Source of the DNA: Apium graveolens
Taxonomy: Eukaryota; Streptophyta; Magnoliopsida; Apiales; Apiaceae
Length of the DNA: 64,000 nt
Assembly (NCBI RefSeq): GCF_009905375.1
Contig: NC_133647.1
Location: 168,996,275-169,060,274, forward strand
Direction: 5' to 3'
Both the position numbers and the translations under genes were made by a program. The notes under the pieces were generated by a model, which worked only from the letters and a program-made list of their open reading frames with translations, did no database searches and was not told where the DNA came from. Of the stretch, positions 43,169-56,287 are shown piece after piece; the stretch's first letter is position 1; every line of letters begins with the position of its first letter.

Positions 43169-43237
43169 GTTTGTGATGAGAAAAAAAATGAGTTTGAGAG
43201 AAAAATGAGAGATGTGTTGGCTGGAATGAGGTGTTGG

Positions 43238-43245
43238 TTTATATA
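43238..43245 (-). promoter_or_regulatory. TATA box of the small accessory gene in copia-2
   Basis: On the minus strand GCCTATATAAAC lies 70 bases before the ATG; the equivalent in copia-1 is at 13644-13651. Confidence 0.55.
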
Positions 43246-44277
43246 GGCAATAGTATACCAAGAGACGCAAGGAAAATTGAATGGTTACAGGTAGTTATAA
43301 TTGTACCTCGTCTCCCTAGACTGATGAGAATAATAACAGCCATTGGAAGTTTAAAACAGGATTTAATGCACACACGAAACAAGTAAAAATTACTGTGCAT
43401 AGACGAGTACCACTAACCCAAATTATATTGACTGTTAATATCTCACCCAAACATATTCTAATTTTAAATAAGACTGTTTCAGATTTTAACCACAAATAAG
43501 TCAAGTAAAGAATCAGAGTTTAATATCAGAACTTAGACTTATATCAGAACTTAACAGTCATCAGAACATGATTTCTTAACTCGAAAAGTGAATGCCTATT
43601 TCTGTAATTCTTCACACAAATTCTAATTTCGTTTCTTTAGAACTTAATCATCAGAACTTCCATCAGAACTTGTCCTCAGAATTTATGCAACTGACACTTA
43701 AACGTTCATCTAAAACAACATTTATCACCACAGTAATTTTTATCATTCATATGGAGTGTATGTGTGTGCAGTAAGCTAAATATCAGATAAAGATTAAAGT
43801 CTGATTCACTTCAGTACATCTTAGAAATAAGGCGTAACTAAGAACTTTGCTCAAAATCTGCCATGATTCTGAAGTCTTCTTTAGAATGAGTGCATGCATG
43901 AGTCCACCTCAACTGTTTTGTGCTCATTTTATGCATCTTGTGAAATTCCATTTTATAGTGGCTTCTCAGTGTAAGTGAGTCATGACTGCTCATCAGAATT
44001 TATGCTATTATCAGAGTATTTCTCCAGTAATCATAGAGTGTGAAAGGTCACCAAGAAAAATATTCATTTTGCTTTTCTGATGCATATTACTTAATACCAG
44101 CAATGCACTTGGGTCTTCCCTTTCACATTTTTACTCTAGATCTCAAAGGAGTACCTGATTTTAATTTCTTTTTCTTTTTCTTTTGATAAGTGAGGTGTAT
44201 CAGCACTTAGTACATCCATCAGATTTACTAACATCAGAACTTAACAGATAAGAAGCACTATTCCAGTTTGTGACTTA
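43246..44277 (-). other. Post-pol spacer of copia-2, proximal part
   Basis: Non-coding. It carries many ATCAGAACTT words and the 29-base block (43958-43986) shared with copia-1 and with the tRNA-Asp-primed element. It continues after the nested LTR at 45546-45849. Confidence 0.6.
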
Positions 44278-44282
44278 GTAAT

Positions 44283-45540
44283 TGTTAGGTCTCAATATGT
44301 TTGTAGAATGGGGGTTGAATACAAACAATACCGTTTAATCGAATAAAATGCGGAATAAAAAAGTGAAACAAAATTCAAGTTAAATAAAATTATTATTAAA
44401 CTTGAAAGGTGTTACAACAACGGTATCGTTTACAAGGGATTAATCTCAAATTAATTATCACAAATCTAGAATAAATTCGACATGAACTTTTCTATTTTTG
44501 CAATAAAAAGATCAAATGCTAAAAGCGATTTGAGATTAAGTTCTAGGGATTTCGATCCGCTAGATAGTTACACAAGAACAAGAAAGGTATTTCTAGTGGA
44601 TTGGATTTAACAATAAATACTAGAAATAAATGATCTGAGAATTTGCAATAAGTTCTCTGCAGGTTTTCTTTTTGTTCTGTGTTCTTCTGTATGATATTCA
44701 ATGCACTTGTTGAAAATGATCTGCTTCTGTTGGTTTTGTAAATAAACCACTTCAATTGAATCAGTAAGACTTTCGGTAGGACAATCCATTTGTCTCAGCA
44801 TGACAATCCTTTTAACTGATAAGACTTTCGGTAGGACTATCAATTGAACTGATATGACTTTCGGTAGGACTATCAATTGAACTGATATGACTTTCGGTAT
44901 GACTATTGATTGTCATACCGATTGTCTTGCTAGTACAAAAGATAGTCTTGCTGGATTAAAACAGATTTTAATCAAATAATAATTCTGAATTAATTAATCA
45001 ATTAATTCAATTAATCAATAAATTAATCTTTGCAGATTTAATTTATTTTCTTAATTAAATTATATGACTTAATTAATTAATAGAGAATTAATACCAATCT
45101 TGAGCAGCAACCATTCTTCTGAAAATCTTCTGAAAATCACTATCAATTACGAATCAATTCCATCACTTCAATGTTGACACTCGATGTACTGTCTTGTTCA
45201 TGAGTGACTAACTTCCGTGACGTTTCTTCATGCCTTGACTTTGATACTCTTGATTTTCTTCAGACTAAATCCTTGTAATTAATTGATACCCTGACGAGAT
45301 CTCTGTCACTTGATTAAATCCACAATCTTGATTTATATCACTGAGGCTTGATCAATTTCTTGAGCTTCTTCCAGTGAATTAAGTCCTCAAGACTGTAGAA
45401 GAACAATGTTACTTAATCCTTTGACATATGTTACTTTGAGAGATCTCTATGACGATAGAACCACTATTTACTTGTTACATTCTTATTTGAGTTGAGTTAA
45501 ATCCTCGAATAAATAAATAGGCTATGACATATGCCTTTCA
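44283..45540. mobile_element. Nested solo LTR in copia-2 (1,258 bp)
   Basis: The segment begins TGTTAGGTCTC and ends TATGCCTTTCA, and is flanked by exact GTAAT duplications (44278-44282, 45541-45545). Copia-1 lacks it: there the sequence runs straight across the site. A GGGGGTTGAATAC stretch near the left end places it with copia-type LTRs in minus orientation. It has no internal region or second LTR, so it is a solo LTR left by recombination. It carries tandem ACTTTCGGTAGGAC repeats. Confidence 0.88.
44766..44935. repeat. Tandem ACTTTCGGTAGGAC repeats in the solo LTR
   Basis: Four copies of GACTTTCGGTA(G/T)GAC with a spacer TATCAATTGAACTGATAT lie between about 44766 and 44912; the last three have a period of about 38 bp. 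They fall in the presumed U3. Confidence 0.7.
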
Positions 45541-45849
45541 GTAATGAGATACACAAAGTAAACTTCAACTAAGCTCAGTATCAAAATTTTCTTGTGTTGA
45601 GAGATTTCCACATAAACAATTACTTCAAACATGGGATCTTTATTATATTAAATACTACTAGGTCAATATCTAGCATAGTTATCCTCATTGGATTGAATAA
45701 TCACAGAAATATTCATATCACTATCAGAGTTTAGAAATTCACATCAGACAACAATCAGTACTTAAGCAATTTTCAATTAAGCACAGAATACACAAAGATA
45801 GTAATATCTGTAAATACTGATCATAAAGTCTGATGCATCAGAACAAAAA

Positions 45850-48800
45850 CTAAGCAGATTTAGAGAAAGAACCTGAAACCATTCCAAGTTCATTTACCAA
45901 TCTTGTAAAAGTAGCTTCACACAGTGATTTTGTGAAGATATCTGCTAGTTGTTGATCTGTTGGAACAAAGTGCAATTCCACTGTACCTTCATCCACATGT
46001 TCCCTTATAAAGTGGTACCTAATGCTGATGTGCTTTGTCATTGAGTGTTGAACTGGATTACCTGTCATAGCAATAGCACTTTGATTATCATAGTAAATAG
46101 GAATTTTAAAATATGTTAACCCATAATCCAGTAACTGATTCTTCATCCAAAGAATCTGTGCACAACAGCTTTCTGCAGCAATGTATTCTGCTTCTGCAGT
46201 TGATGTGGAAATTGACTTTTATTTCTTGCTAAACCAAGAAACCAATCTGCCTCCAAGAAATTGGCAGCTTCCACTTGTGTTTTTCCTGTCAATTTTTCAA
46301 CCTGCAAAATCTGCATCTGAGTAACCTATTAGTTTAAAGTCTGATTCTCTAGGATACCATAATCCCAGATCAGCTGTTCCCTTAAGATACTTGAAAATTC
46401 TTTACACAGCTGTTAAGTAAGGTTCTCTTGGATCTGCTTATAACTTGCACAAAGACAGGTAGCATACATGATATCAGGTCTACTAGCAGTTAGATAGAGT
46501 AGTGAGCCAATCATACCTCTGTATTCAGTAATATCTACTGATATACCAGTATCCTTATCCAATTTTGTTGCAGTGGCCATGGGAGTGGATGCACTTGAAC
46601 AATCTTGCATTCCAAATTTCTTCAGTAAATTTCTGGTGTACTTGGTTTGACAAATAAAAGTTCCTTCTTCATTCTGCATGACTTGAAGGCCCAGAAAATA
46701 GCTAAGTTCCCCCATCATACTCATTTGATATCTTGACTGCATCAGTTTGGCAAACTTCTTACAAAGTTTGTCATTTGTAGAACCAAAAATGATATCATCA
46801 ACATATATCTGCACCAAAAGTAAGTCATTTCCATGGTTGAGGTAGAACAGTATTTTGTCAATAGTTCCTCTGTTAAATCCACTTTCCAGAAGAAACTGAG
46901 CTAAAGTCTTATACCATGCTCTTGGAGCTTGCTTAAGGCCATAAAGTGCTTTATCAAGCCTGTAGACATGATTTGGAAATTTGGAATCTACAAAGCCTGG
47001 AGGTTGTTCAATATATACTTCCTCTTCCAACTCTCCATTGAGAAAAGCACTTTTCACATCCATTTGAAAGACAGTAAACTTTTTGTGAGCAGCATAAGCC
47101 AAAAATATTCTTATGGCTTCCAATCTAGCAACTGGTGCAAATGTTTCATCATAATCAATTCCCTCCTGTTGAGAATATCCTTTTGCAACCAGCCTTGCTT
47201 TATTCCTTGTAATTATGCCATCACTATCAGTTTTATTTCTGAACACCCACTTTGTACCAACAACAGATCCGTTCTTTGGTCTTGGCACTAGGGTCCAGAC
47301 TTTGTTTCTTTCAAATTCATTTAACTCTTCCTGCATTGCTTGCACCCAATCAGCATCTTGAAGAGCTTCTTCCACTTTCTTTGGTTCAGTCTGAGAGAGA
47401 AAAGAATTATAGAGACATTCACTTGAAGTAGCTGTTCTAGTTCTGAGACCTGCATCTGGATTTCCAATAATTAAGTCAGGTGTATGTGATTTGGTCCACT
47501 TCCTTGCAGATGGAAGATTTTCTCCAGAACTGGATGCTCCCCCATGATCCATGCTGTCTTCATCAACATTTTCTGATGCTCCCTCTGAAATTATGCTCTC
47601 TGAGTTGGATCCTTCAGAATTTAAGTTATCAGAACTATCAGAACTTGGCTTATCAGAACTTGATGAATCAGAACTTGAAGAGCCAGTTGTATGTTCTGAT
47701 GCTTCTTGAGATGTGGTTGTATCTTCAGTATGCTCCCCCTGCACAGGTGCATCTTCCTTTGGCGTAGTCACCGTAGTTTCAATAACATCAGAGTTTAATC
47801 CATCAGAGTTTGCAGTATCAGGATTTAGACTGTCAGGATTTTCAGTATCAGAATTTAAGTCTTCATTTTCAAATCTCAGCTGATCATGATTATTGAAATC
47901 TTCAAGTCCAGTAATATTCTTATCATCAAAGGAGACATTTATAGATTCCATGACAACCCTTGTTCTTAAATTGTAGACTCTGAAGGCTTTTGTGGAAAGT
48001 GGATATCCAACAAAAATTCATTCATCAGCTTTTAAATCAAATTTGGATAGCTGTTCAGGGTGAGTCTTAAGAACAAAACACTTGCATCCAAATACATGAA
48101 AATACTTCAGATTTGGCTTCTTTTTCTTCACCATCTCATATGGTGTCTTTCCATGCTTGTTAATGAGTGTTGCATTCTGAGTAAAACAAGCAGTCTGCAC
48201 AACTTCAGCCCAAAAATAGGTTGGTAGCTTTGCTTCATTAAGCATAGTTCGTGCAGCTTCAATAAGAGTTCTACTCTTTCTTTCAACAACTCCATTTTGC
48301 TGTGGAGTTCCAGGAGTAGAAAATTCCTGCTTTATTCCATGGTCTTTGCAGAACTCTTCCATGATCAAATTTTTGAACTCAGTGCCATTATCACTTCTTA
48401 TTATCTTCACAGAATCTTTGACCAATTTACCCAGTTGCTTGACATGATCAATCAAGATAGATGCAGTTTCACTTTTTGTGTGCAAGAAATACACCCATGT
48501 GTATCTGGTGAACTCATCCACTATGACCATAACATATTTCTTCTTTGCAATAGACATGACATTTACTGGACCAAATAGATCTACATGTAGTAGGTGATAA
48601 GGCTCAAGAATTGATGATTCAGTCTAGCTTTTGAATGAAGATTTTCTTTGTTTGGCCTTCTGACATGAATCACAAAGGCCATCAGGAGCAAATACTGATT
48701 TTGGTAGTCCTCTCATAAGATCTTTCTTGACTAGTTCATTTATATTGTTGAAATTTAAATGAGAGTGTTTCTTGTGCCAATTCCAGTTTTTTTTCAATTG

Positions 48801-49200
48801 ATGCTCTACTCAACAGACAGATTGCAGAACCATCAGTACTTGTTGAAAGCTTGGCTTCATAAATGTTACCAAGCCTGTATCCTTTCAGAACAACTTTGCC
48901 TGTCGATTTGCTTACAACTTCACAGTGTTCTTCAAAGAAATCCGCATGATAACTCCTGTCACAGATTTGACTAACACTCAGCAGATTGTGTTTAAGTCCT
49001 GAGACCGGAGCTACTTCTTTAATGATGACATTCCCAAGATTGATATTGCCATATCCCAGTGTTTTTCCAATGTTGTCATCTCCATAAGAAATACTTGGGC
49101 TAGCTTTCTCCACAAAGTCTGATAGCAGGGCTTTAATTCCAGTCATATGTCTTGAACATCCACTATCCATAACTAGGATGTTTTTCCTTTTGCCCTGCAA
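45850..49200 (-). pseudogene. pol of copia-2
   Basis: Protease lies at 48736-49200 with the canonical DSGCSRHMTG. A one-base insertion in an A-run near 48793 shifts the frame. The integrase core follows (48018-48557, RSDNGTEF, NGVVERKSRT), with GGA changed to TGA at 48018-48020. The frame then continues through the linker and RT (46413-47951, with [11 protein letters not shown] and YVDDIIFGS). A one-base deletion near 46438 and two stops in RNase H (after DADFAG and within [14 protein letters not shown]) follow, before an open RNase H end (45850-46146). The domain order is identical to copia-1. Not functional. Confidence 0.87.
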
Positions 49201-49212
49201 TCACAAAGACCA

Positions 49213-51537
49213 CTAACGATTAGTTTTAAGGACCCAGACTTGCTTGGATATTTTGGCCTTATTAAGTTTATTAACATTTGCAGCGGATTTTGCATCAGAG
49301 TTTTTGTTAACATTTTTCATATCAGCATTTACACTATCAGACTTTGTATCAGAACTTACACTAGAAGGAACAGTGCTAACTTTCTTTAAAGAAAGTTTTA
49401 TTTGATAATAATCATAGTACAAACTATGATATTCCTTACAAGTATAAATGGAATGCCATAAACTACCATAATGAAAATAAGGATTTTGTGGCCTATATCT
49501 AACAGACTGACTCTTAACTCCAGACTTTGAAGGTAAGGAGTTTATGTTCTTATTCTTCCTGCAAAAAGAAGCCAGATGGTTAGAACTTTCACAGTTATGA
49601 CATGTTTTTCTAGGAGCATCAGGAACAGGCTTATAATCAGTGCATTTATTCACACCTTCCTTTTCATTCCTATTTTTCTTAGGTGACTTTACCTTGTTTA
49701 CATTCTTAACATCTTTCAGCTTATGCTTAAGCTGCTTCTTTGTCATTAAGCCTACGTTAACTTCAGTTGTCTTTTGCTGTTTTAGTTTGTCAGAAGTTAA
49801 TTCCTATTTAACTTTTGATTTCTCAATATCAGACTTTACAGCTACAAACTTAACAGGTTTTAACTTTGGCTTTTGTTTAACAACTATAGGCTTAATTTAT
49901 ATAGTTCCTTTATCATTCTTATCATCTCCATAACCTAAGCCCTCTTTCCAGTTTTCACTACTTAACAAATTCTGAGTTGTTCTGCCAGAGTTAGTCCAAG
50001 TCCTGATAATCTCTCTTTCCTTTTCTAACTCAGTTTTTAGAGATTCATTCATTTTAAGAACTTCATCCCTAACATAGAAGGCATCATCTCTATCTTTCTG
50101 AGTTTGATGGAACATGACTAACTCTTTTTCTAAATAATCATTCCTCTTTTTACAAGCAAGATTTTCAGAAGTTAATCTTTCACATGTTAAAGTTTGATCT
50201 CTGTAACTAATGAACATGGTTTTAAGATATCTTCTCAACTCATTAATGTCATCAGTATGAAAGGCATGAGTAGTTTGAGGTACCTTTAACTCAGCAGCTT
50301 CAGAACTGCTATCAGCATTTGCCATCAAGGCATAGTTCACCTCACTTTCAGAATCTGAAGTGTCTGTCCAGCTTTTCTTCTTCGTGACAAGAGCCTTGCC
50401 TTTATCACTCTTCACTTTCTTGCAATCAGAAGATATGTGGCCTTTCTCACCACAGTTGTAGCATTTGACATTTGTGTAATCTCCTCTGTCAGACTTCCCT
50501 CCTTTGCCTTCAGATTTTTTGAAACTCTTCTTATCAGAACTTGCACCTTTCCTGGAAAACTTCTTTCCCTTCCTGAACTTTCTGTATGCAATCCTTGTGA
50601 TTCCTTTCACCATAAGAGCACACAGCTTCATCATCTCTTCATCAGCATCCATCTAAGGCAAGCTTTCAGTTTCTGAGTCATCATCACTATCAAAACTTGA
50701 TGACTCAGTATCAAACTTTGTGATGAGTGCTTTTCCACTGCCTTTCCTTGAGGTAGCTGCCTTGGGGGATTCTTCTTCAGCCTTAATAGCAACTGTCCTT
50801 GACTTTCCTCCTTTTCTCTTGCTTCTTTGTTCCATCTCAAGTTCATGAGTCTTGAGCATCCCATAAATTTCATCAAGAGTTATTTCTTCAAGATTATAGT
50901 TGTCTCTTATAATTGTGGCCTTTAAATCCCAACTTTCAGGAAGAGCTAACAGGAATTTAAGATTTGAATCTTCAAGATCATACTCCTTATCAACTAGTGA
51001 CAAATCATTCAAGAGTTTGACAAATCTGTCATATAAATCAGTCAATGACTCATTAGGCTTTGAGTCAAAGTGTTCATACTCTTGAGTGAGTATAGTCTTC
51101 ATGTTCTTCTTAATTGAATTAGTTCCCTGACATCTTGTCTCCAAGGCATCCCATATCTCCTTTGCAGTTTTGCAGTTAATTACCCTGTTTGACATTACAT
51201 TATCAATGGCACTATGCAGCAAGTGTCGTACCTTAGCATCCTTAGCAATTGATGCGATATCTTCAGCAGTGTAATCACTCTTCTCCTTTGGTACAGACTT
51301 TGTTGCTTCACCTGCAACTACAACAGCGAGTTTTGTTGGCTTGTGAGGTCCTTCATTGATTCTATCAAGATATTCTGGATCTGTAGCTTCCAGAAACATA
51401 GTCATCCTCACCTTCCATATGGGATATTCAGATGGTTTCAGTATGGGAACTCTGATAGCCTCATATCGACTATGGATTTGAGTCTTTGGAGGTTCTTCAA
51501 TTTTGGTGGGCTTGGTTGGAGTTTCTGCTTCAGACAT
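49213..51537 (-). pseudogene. gag of copia-2
   Basis: The frame opens MSEAETPTKPTKIEEPPKTQ and reads through the gag domain to a TAG at 50650-50652. It resumes in frame through the zinc knuckle CYNCGEKGHISSDC and the coiled coil to a TAA near 49897, then through a knuckle-containing part (49213-49746; CHNCESSNHLASFC, and a second knuckle in which the first Cys has become Tyr: YFHYGSLWHS). The TAG/TGA pair before protease is conserved with copia-1. Confidence 0.85.
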
Positions 51538-51578
51538 GATTGTTTTTGGATCTTAAACTATTTGTGTGTTAACAAATA

Positions 51579-51591
51579 GGCTCTGATACCA
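51579..51591 (-). other. Primer-binding site of copia-2 (tRNA-iMet)
   Basis: The minus strand reads TGGTATCAGAGCC, two bases inside the 5' LTR. Confidence 0.9.
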
Positions 51592-51593
51592 CT

Positions 51594-52189
51594 TGTTAGG
51601 TCACACACATTGTAGAAGGGGTTGAATACAGTGTATAGCACAATCAAATCGAATTTAAAGAACACAAGTAACAGAAAACAAACTTTATTAAACTCTGTTA
51701 CAATGTAGAACTATCATCTCTCAGTGATGAACAAATATCACGAGAGCTGATAGGGTTACAATTAATAATATTCTCGATAATGATAACATTTATAGTGTAA
51801 ACCCTATGTCTGTGTTTATATATTACACAGTTACAAGATAATCGCTAATTGATATGGAATATAATTCTGCTTCCTAAAATATATCAATCAGATATCTTTT
51901 TTTCCAAATATTCCATTTTTCATAGAATTCCTTCTTCATGCATATCACTTCTTACGTTTGTCTTGATCTTCTTTCCTTTCAATCAGCCGCCTTCCTTATC
52001 TGAAAGTTTCCTTTAAGTCCTGATATTATCTCCTGATAAATATCTTCTGAACCTTAAGTACTGATAACTTAAGTTCTGACTTCAGTATAAGTGTTGATTT
52101 CAGTTAAGTACTGATTTGTCCTGTTTAAGTAAGATCTGAAAACTAAACACAAATCATATTAGACATGACATTATCAAATATATCTAACA
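51594..52189 (-). repeat. 5' LTR of copia-2
   Basis: This 596-bp partner of 37624-38222 differs by a few indels in the TCACACAC and GGGGTTGAAT stretch and by scattered substitutions. Confidence 0.9.
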
Positions 52190-52194
52190 GCTTG

Positions 52195-54313
52195 TTAAAA
52201 TGATATAATACTTAGTAGCTTTTGCTGAGAAATAACTTTGAATCTCTAGATGTTATGCTTTATTTACATATTTTAAATTTAACTCACAACCTCGAGTGGG
52301 AGATTACTTCTAAGAAAATACCTGCAACCCGGTTTTTTGTAATTCTTTAGGAGATGTTGAACTCTAGTAAGTACCTATGGAAAACTTATGGTATATTTTA
52401 ATTATTTTACTCCTACATTTTATGTGCACTATCAGTATCTACTATCTACTAGTCTATTTAATGTTCTTAGTTTAGGTGAAAATTTTATCTTTAGAAAAGT
52501 TACATTTATATACTCGAAAAGGAACATAGAGTTAATCATAATGAAGATGCAGAAAAGATGGATTTGTCGTTTTGATTTAGTTCTCCTAACAAATTTATAG
52601 ACTAAGTAAATATTTTGTTTCAAATCACTTTTAATTCTTCATTCGCCAATTGATTTTTCTCTATTCAATAATTAGTTGTTTGCGCAAGTTGCCTAATAAA
52701 GTTCACAATACTGTAGCCAAAATTACTCACATCTTTCTAATTGGGAATCTTGAACTAGACATGGAATTGTATTGAAGGAATTTAAATATCCTATGCAGAG
52801 CATAAACATTGGAGCAAATATATTAGAGTCCGGATATGGAGATATTTATATTAAAATTATTTATAATGATGTTGACATGACCATGTTTAAATAGGTATAT
52901 GTAATCTTCTGGAAATACTAGATTATGGTTAGCAAGTAGTTTTGAGGACTGAAGTCATAAATGTTGGTTTGGTTGACTGGTAATATTTCGAAAAACTGTA
53001 GTCACTTGGCCTATGTATATCAAAGAAAATGAATTTACATTAACAAACAGTACCTCTGGTTATGCGTTATTTACTTTGATCATCAGTCCATAATGGCTTC
53101 AAATACAGTATCCGGAGGTACCGTTTGTGGAACTTCATTATCCTCATTACAGAACTTCAATATCCTCACTACAGAACTTTAAAGTTTCCTCAAATACATA
53201 ATCAAACTATGGTAACCACTCTAACATACCTTAACAATCAATCTTTAATAGTCACTTGAGCAAATGGAATACAAGCAGAATATCTGTGTAAAGAATGTTG
53301 CAGATGATTAATCATGATATATCATATAAAAATAAAATATCGACAATGATCATTCAAGTTCAATATATGGTCATATGAACGATTATTTTCCTTGAAATTA
53401 TTATCTTGACACCAAACAAACATCCTGCATAACAAAAAAGAGATTTATAACAATCTGAAGAACACACAATCGTTAATTAATAATGATGATAGAAGTAGCA
53501 AATGAGAGTAAAGTCAACATTTAATCATCATTTGGACAATAGTACTTTCCAAACTTCAGAGACGGTATATGAAAATATTACACCAAATAGAGTTCTAAAG
53601 TTGTTCCATAATATTCTATTGAAAAAAGTTAGAACCTTTAAACCATTCCATCTATGAGCTGTACCTATGAGCGGCACAATGGCACCTACTAGAGTAATTA
53701 GGACTTCGAAGCAACACCGTCAGTTATACCTACAATTGGAAACTGGTAACAAGAAAAAAAATGTAAGTAGCAACAAACCAGATGCAATCCATTCACATAC
53801 TAGAATATACATGTTTCTAACAGTAATACTTGTAAAGTTAACTTTAAATGGTAATAACAATATTTGGTCTAAAAACTGTTAAAAGTTGATTAGTAAGAAA
53901 ATTTGAAACAATTAAAATCTATATTGATTTTATCATTTCTTGATCCTTGGATTTTATTAAAATATTTAGTGATGCAGGACAAAAAATACATAGGAGGAGT
54001 TTCGTTTAAATAAATTAAATAATTTATTTATTTGTCCAAACTAAATATAATTAACCTATTTAATTATACATTAAACATACGTAAGTTTCCTTTAGTTTCT
54101 ACATGCGTTCCCCATCATTTAGATTCTCCATAGTCTTGGCTGCCTGATTCAACTAAAGGAGTATGATAAATCCAACTTATTCACATCTTCATTTGGTATT
54201 ATCACATTGCAATTACTCGGACTATCTTTTTATTACCATGGAAAAAGCCAAATTAGCTAATAATATGAAGGTTACTCAAGTTTGAACTTCAACTCAATGT
54301 TTAGCTTATAGAT
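52195..54313. other. AT-rich DNA, no feature recognised
   Basis: No long open frame, LTR, TIR or RNA gene was recognised in this 2.1-kb stretch. A local duplication (CAGAACTTCAATATCCTCA-like) occurs near 53150-53180. Old, unrecognised repeats are possible. Confidence 0.4.
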
Positions 54314-54318
54314 GTTTT

Positions 54319-54810
54319 TGTAGGGAGTATAATACAAAAATTACCTGAAATTAATAATACAACGACAAAATACCGAAAAATTGTTCGAGGCATGTGAGCA
54401 CCACGCTATCCTTAAAATAGATAAGCCCCTTCCGTATGTGGTTGAAGGTGGTGTGGCTTCCGTCTCCCAGGATACAACGAACAAAGGTAGTCTCAAGCAC
54501 TTGAAGACCTGCAATCTATGAACCGATCAAATAACCCTTTCTATCTCACAGAAATAAGAACCTAAAGCTCTAAGAGGAATGCAAGAAAATGATCTTTGTA
54601 TAGTTTTTTGTATGTAAAACAATGAGACAAGAGTCTCTATTTATAGGGGAAATATGTAACTTACAAATTAATTAACTTTGTAACCTCCCAATTAATGATC
54701 CAATAAAATCTTATCAGTATTATAGGAGTTACAAAATTAAAATTCTATAAGTTACAAATCAAGCATAATAAATAAATGCAAAAGATTTTTTATTCAAAAA
54801 TTGTCCAACA
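54319..54810 (-). mobile_element. Solo LTR, 492 bp
   Basis: The segment begins TGTAGGGAGTATAATAC, ends TTGTCCAACA and is flanked by exact GTTTT duplications (54314-54318, 54811-54815). On the minus strand a textbook CCTATAAATAGAGACTC TATA box (about 54632-54646) lies mid-element, with the start TGTTGGACAA. No PBS, PPT or coding region adjoins it. Confidence 0.8.
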
Positions 54811-54815
54811 GTTTT

Positions 54816-55273
54816 CTCACTTCTGCACCTATTTTTATGCATCCCCATGAGATACTTCACATGATTTCAAGAAATTTGTTGGCAATTGCAGGTATGATCG
54901 ATGATTTTGCTTTGGAACTCCTGGTAAATATAGTAGGTGGGCATACTTCTTATGAAGTTATTTAAAGATGGTAGGTTGTTAGCTCCTGCTAATAAAAATC
55001 TAAGCAAAACTTTTGAATTCCATTTGTGTAATGATCTGGTAGGTAAACATGTTCAGAGCATATAAAGAACTAATATTTAGTAGGAAATAGACGGTGTTAA
55101 CATTATTTTCTTTTGCGACTTCCTTTATCATAATTGTTATGTGTTCTTTTGATGGCTATAAGCCTTGTATAAATTGGGTTTTCTTAGTTTTATGAACAAT
55201 TTGTAGAGAAGTAGAGCGTTGGTAACTAATTTCGATGTCATAATGTTTTTTTAAACTGTATTTGTTCTGAGCA
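54816..55273. other. AT-rich DNA, no feature
   Basis: No gene or repeat was recognised. Confidence 0.4.
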
Positions 55274-55500
55274 TGGTTGGATAGCTCAAGTGGTTAAGTG
55301 TTTATCTTTTATTGTCCCGGGTACTTGATTCGATCCTCATTTGTAAATATTCTATTAAAAAACTAGATTTCATAACTCCAGAAAAGAATATGATTTGTGT
55401 GTTGCTTTTAAGAATAAAAGAATTGACATTGTTACAAGTTTATATAAATATTGATTTTAAACTTTTTTGGGGTGAGCTTTTGAGAAAGCAGTGCTAAAAT
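55274..55500 (+). mobile_element. SINE-like locus with tRNA promoter boxes
   Basis: TAGCTCAAGTGG (about 55281-55292) fits the Pol III A box TRGYNNARNNG exactly. GATTCGATCC (about 55327-55336) fits the B box with one mismatch, at a spacing usual for tRNA-derived SINEs. There is no cloverleaf, so it is not a tRNA gene. The 3' end and TSD were not fixed; the right coordinate is an estimate. Confidence 0.45.
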
Positions 55501-55673
55501 AATTGATCTTGTGATAGCTTTAGTTGATGAGGAAACTTAAAAGTTTCACATAATTGTGTCTTTTATACATTAAACATATGAATGGTGTTGTGATTAGAAA
55601 ACTTAAAAGTTTCACATGATTGTGTTTTTTTCCATTAAACATAAGAATGTATGTTGTGTGTTTTTATCATATA

Positions 55674-55933
55674 CTCCATTCATCCCAATTTATCCGTTTT
55701 GTTTGACTTTTGATGATTAAATTGACTCAATTTTGACCGTAAATAAAAACTCGTTCTTTTATTATATTGAAAAACCGAAAAATAGATATAAAGTAGATTG
55801 AACATACTTTTTAATGATATTATTTTTTAAAATATTTTCGATAATGTATTATGTGAAATATTCAATTAAAGTTGGGTAAATTTGACCGCAAAAAGTCAAA
55901 CATGACAGATAAATTGGGACGGGCGGGAGGGAG
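55674..55933. mobile_element. Stowaway-type MITE
   Basis: Terminal inverted repeats of about 40 bp, CTCCATTCATCCCAATTTAT at the left and CTCCCTCCCGCCCGTCCCAA on the other strand at the right, both run on through TGTTTGACTTTT. The CTCC(C)TCC start is the Tc1/mariner Stowaway signature. TA precedes the left end (55672-55673), but TT follows the right one, so the TA duplication has one mismatch. The 260-bp interior is AT-rich and non-coding. Confidence 0.78.
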
Positions 55934-56287
55934 TTGTACAACATGTATGGTTAGAATTCGTGGAACGGGACATATATGTGAGCATAAGATTTTATTTCCA
56001 TCTCTCTCTAGCTCGTTCAATGTAGGTTGGGTTGCTTTATTTTTGTGGCAGATTTGTGAGAGATGATAACATGGGAAATTGTTACTAAACACTGTGCAAA
56101 CTGCAAACTATAACAAAGAATTAGAAAAGAAAGGATATTATTTTTAAGAATTATAAACTTTGTGTCAAGTAAAGCATTAGCTGAGACAGACTTTAAAACC
56201 AGAAAAAAAGATGTCTACATGAGCATAGTCATGATCAATATATATGTATTATGTACACAACAGGACCACAGGAAACTACGTTATATC

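Larger units (their letters stand above)
37624..52189 (-). mobile_element. copia-2: full-length Ty1/copia element of the copia-1 family
   Basis: LTRs at 37624-38222 (3') and 51594-52189 (5') enclose gag, pol and the same two accessory genes as copia-1, in the same order, read on the minus strand. The flanks are tcttg (37619-37623) and gcttg (52190-52194), a TSD with one mismatch. By eye the LTRs differ by roughly 18 substitutions (about 3%), so this copy is older than copia-1. It also carries more lesions and a nested solo LTR (44283-45540). Length without the nested LTR is about 13.3 kb, equal to copia-1. Confidence 0.92.

Noticed and set aside
55274..55345. Functional tRNA gene
   Set aside because: A and B boxes are present, but acceptor and anticodon stems do not form and there is no 3' T-run where expected.
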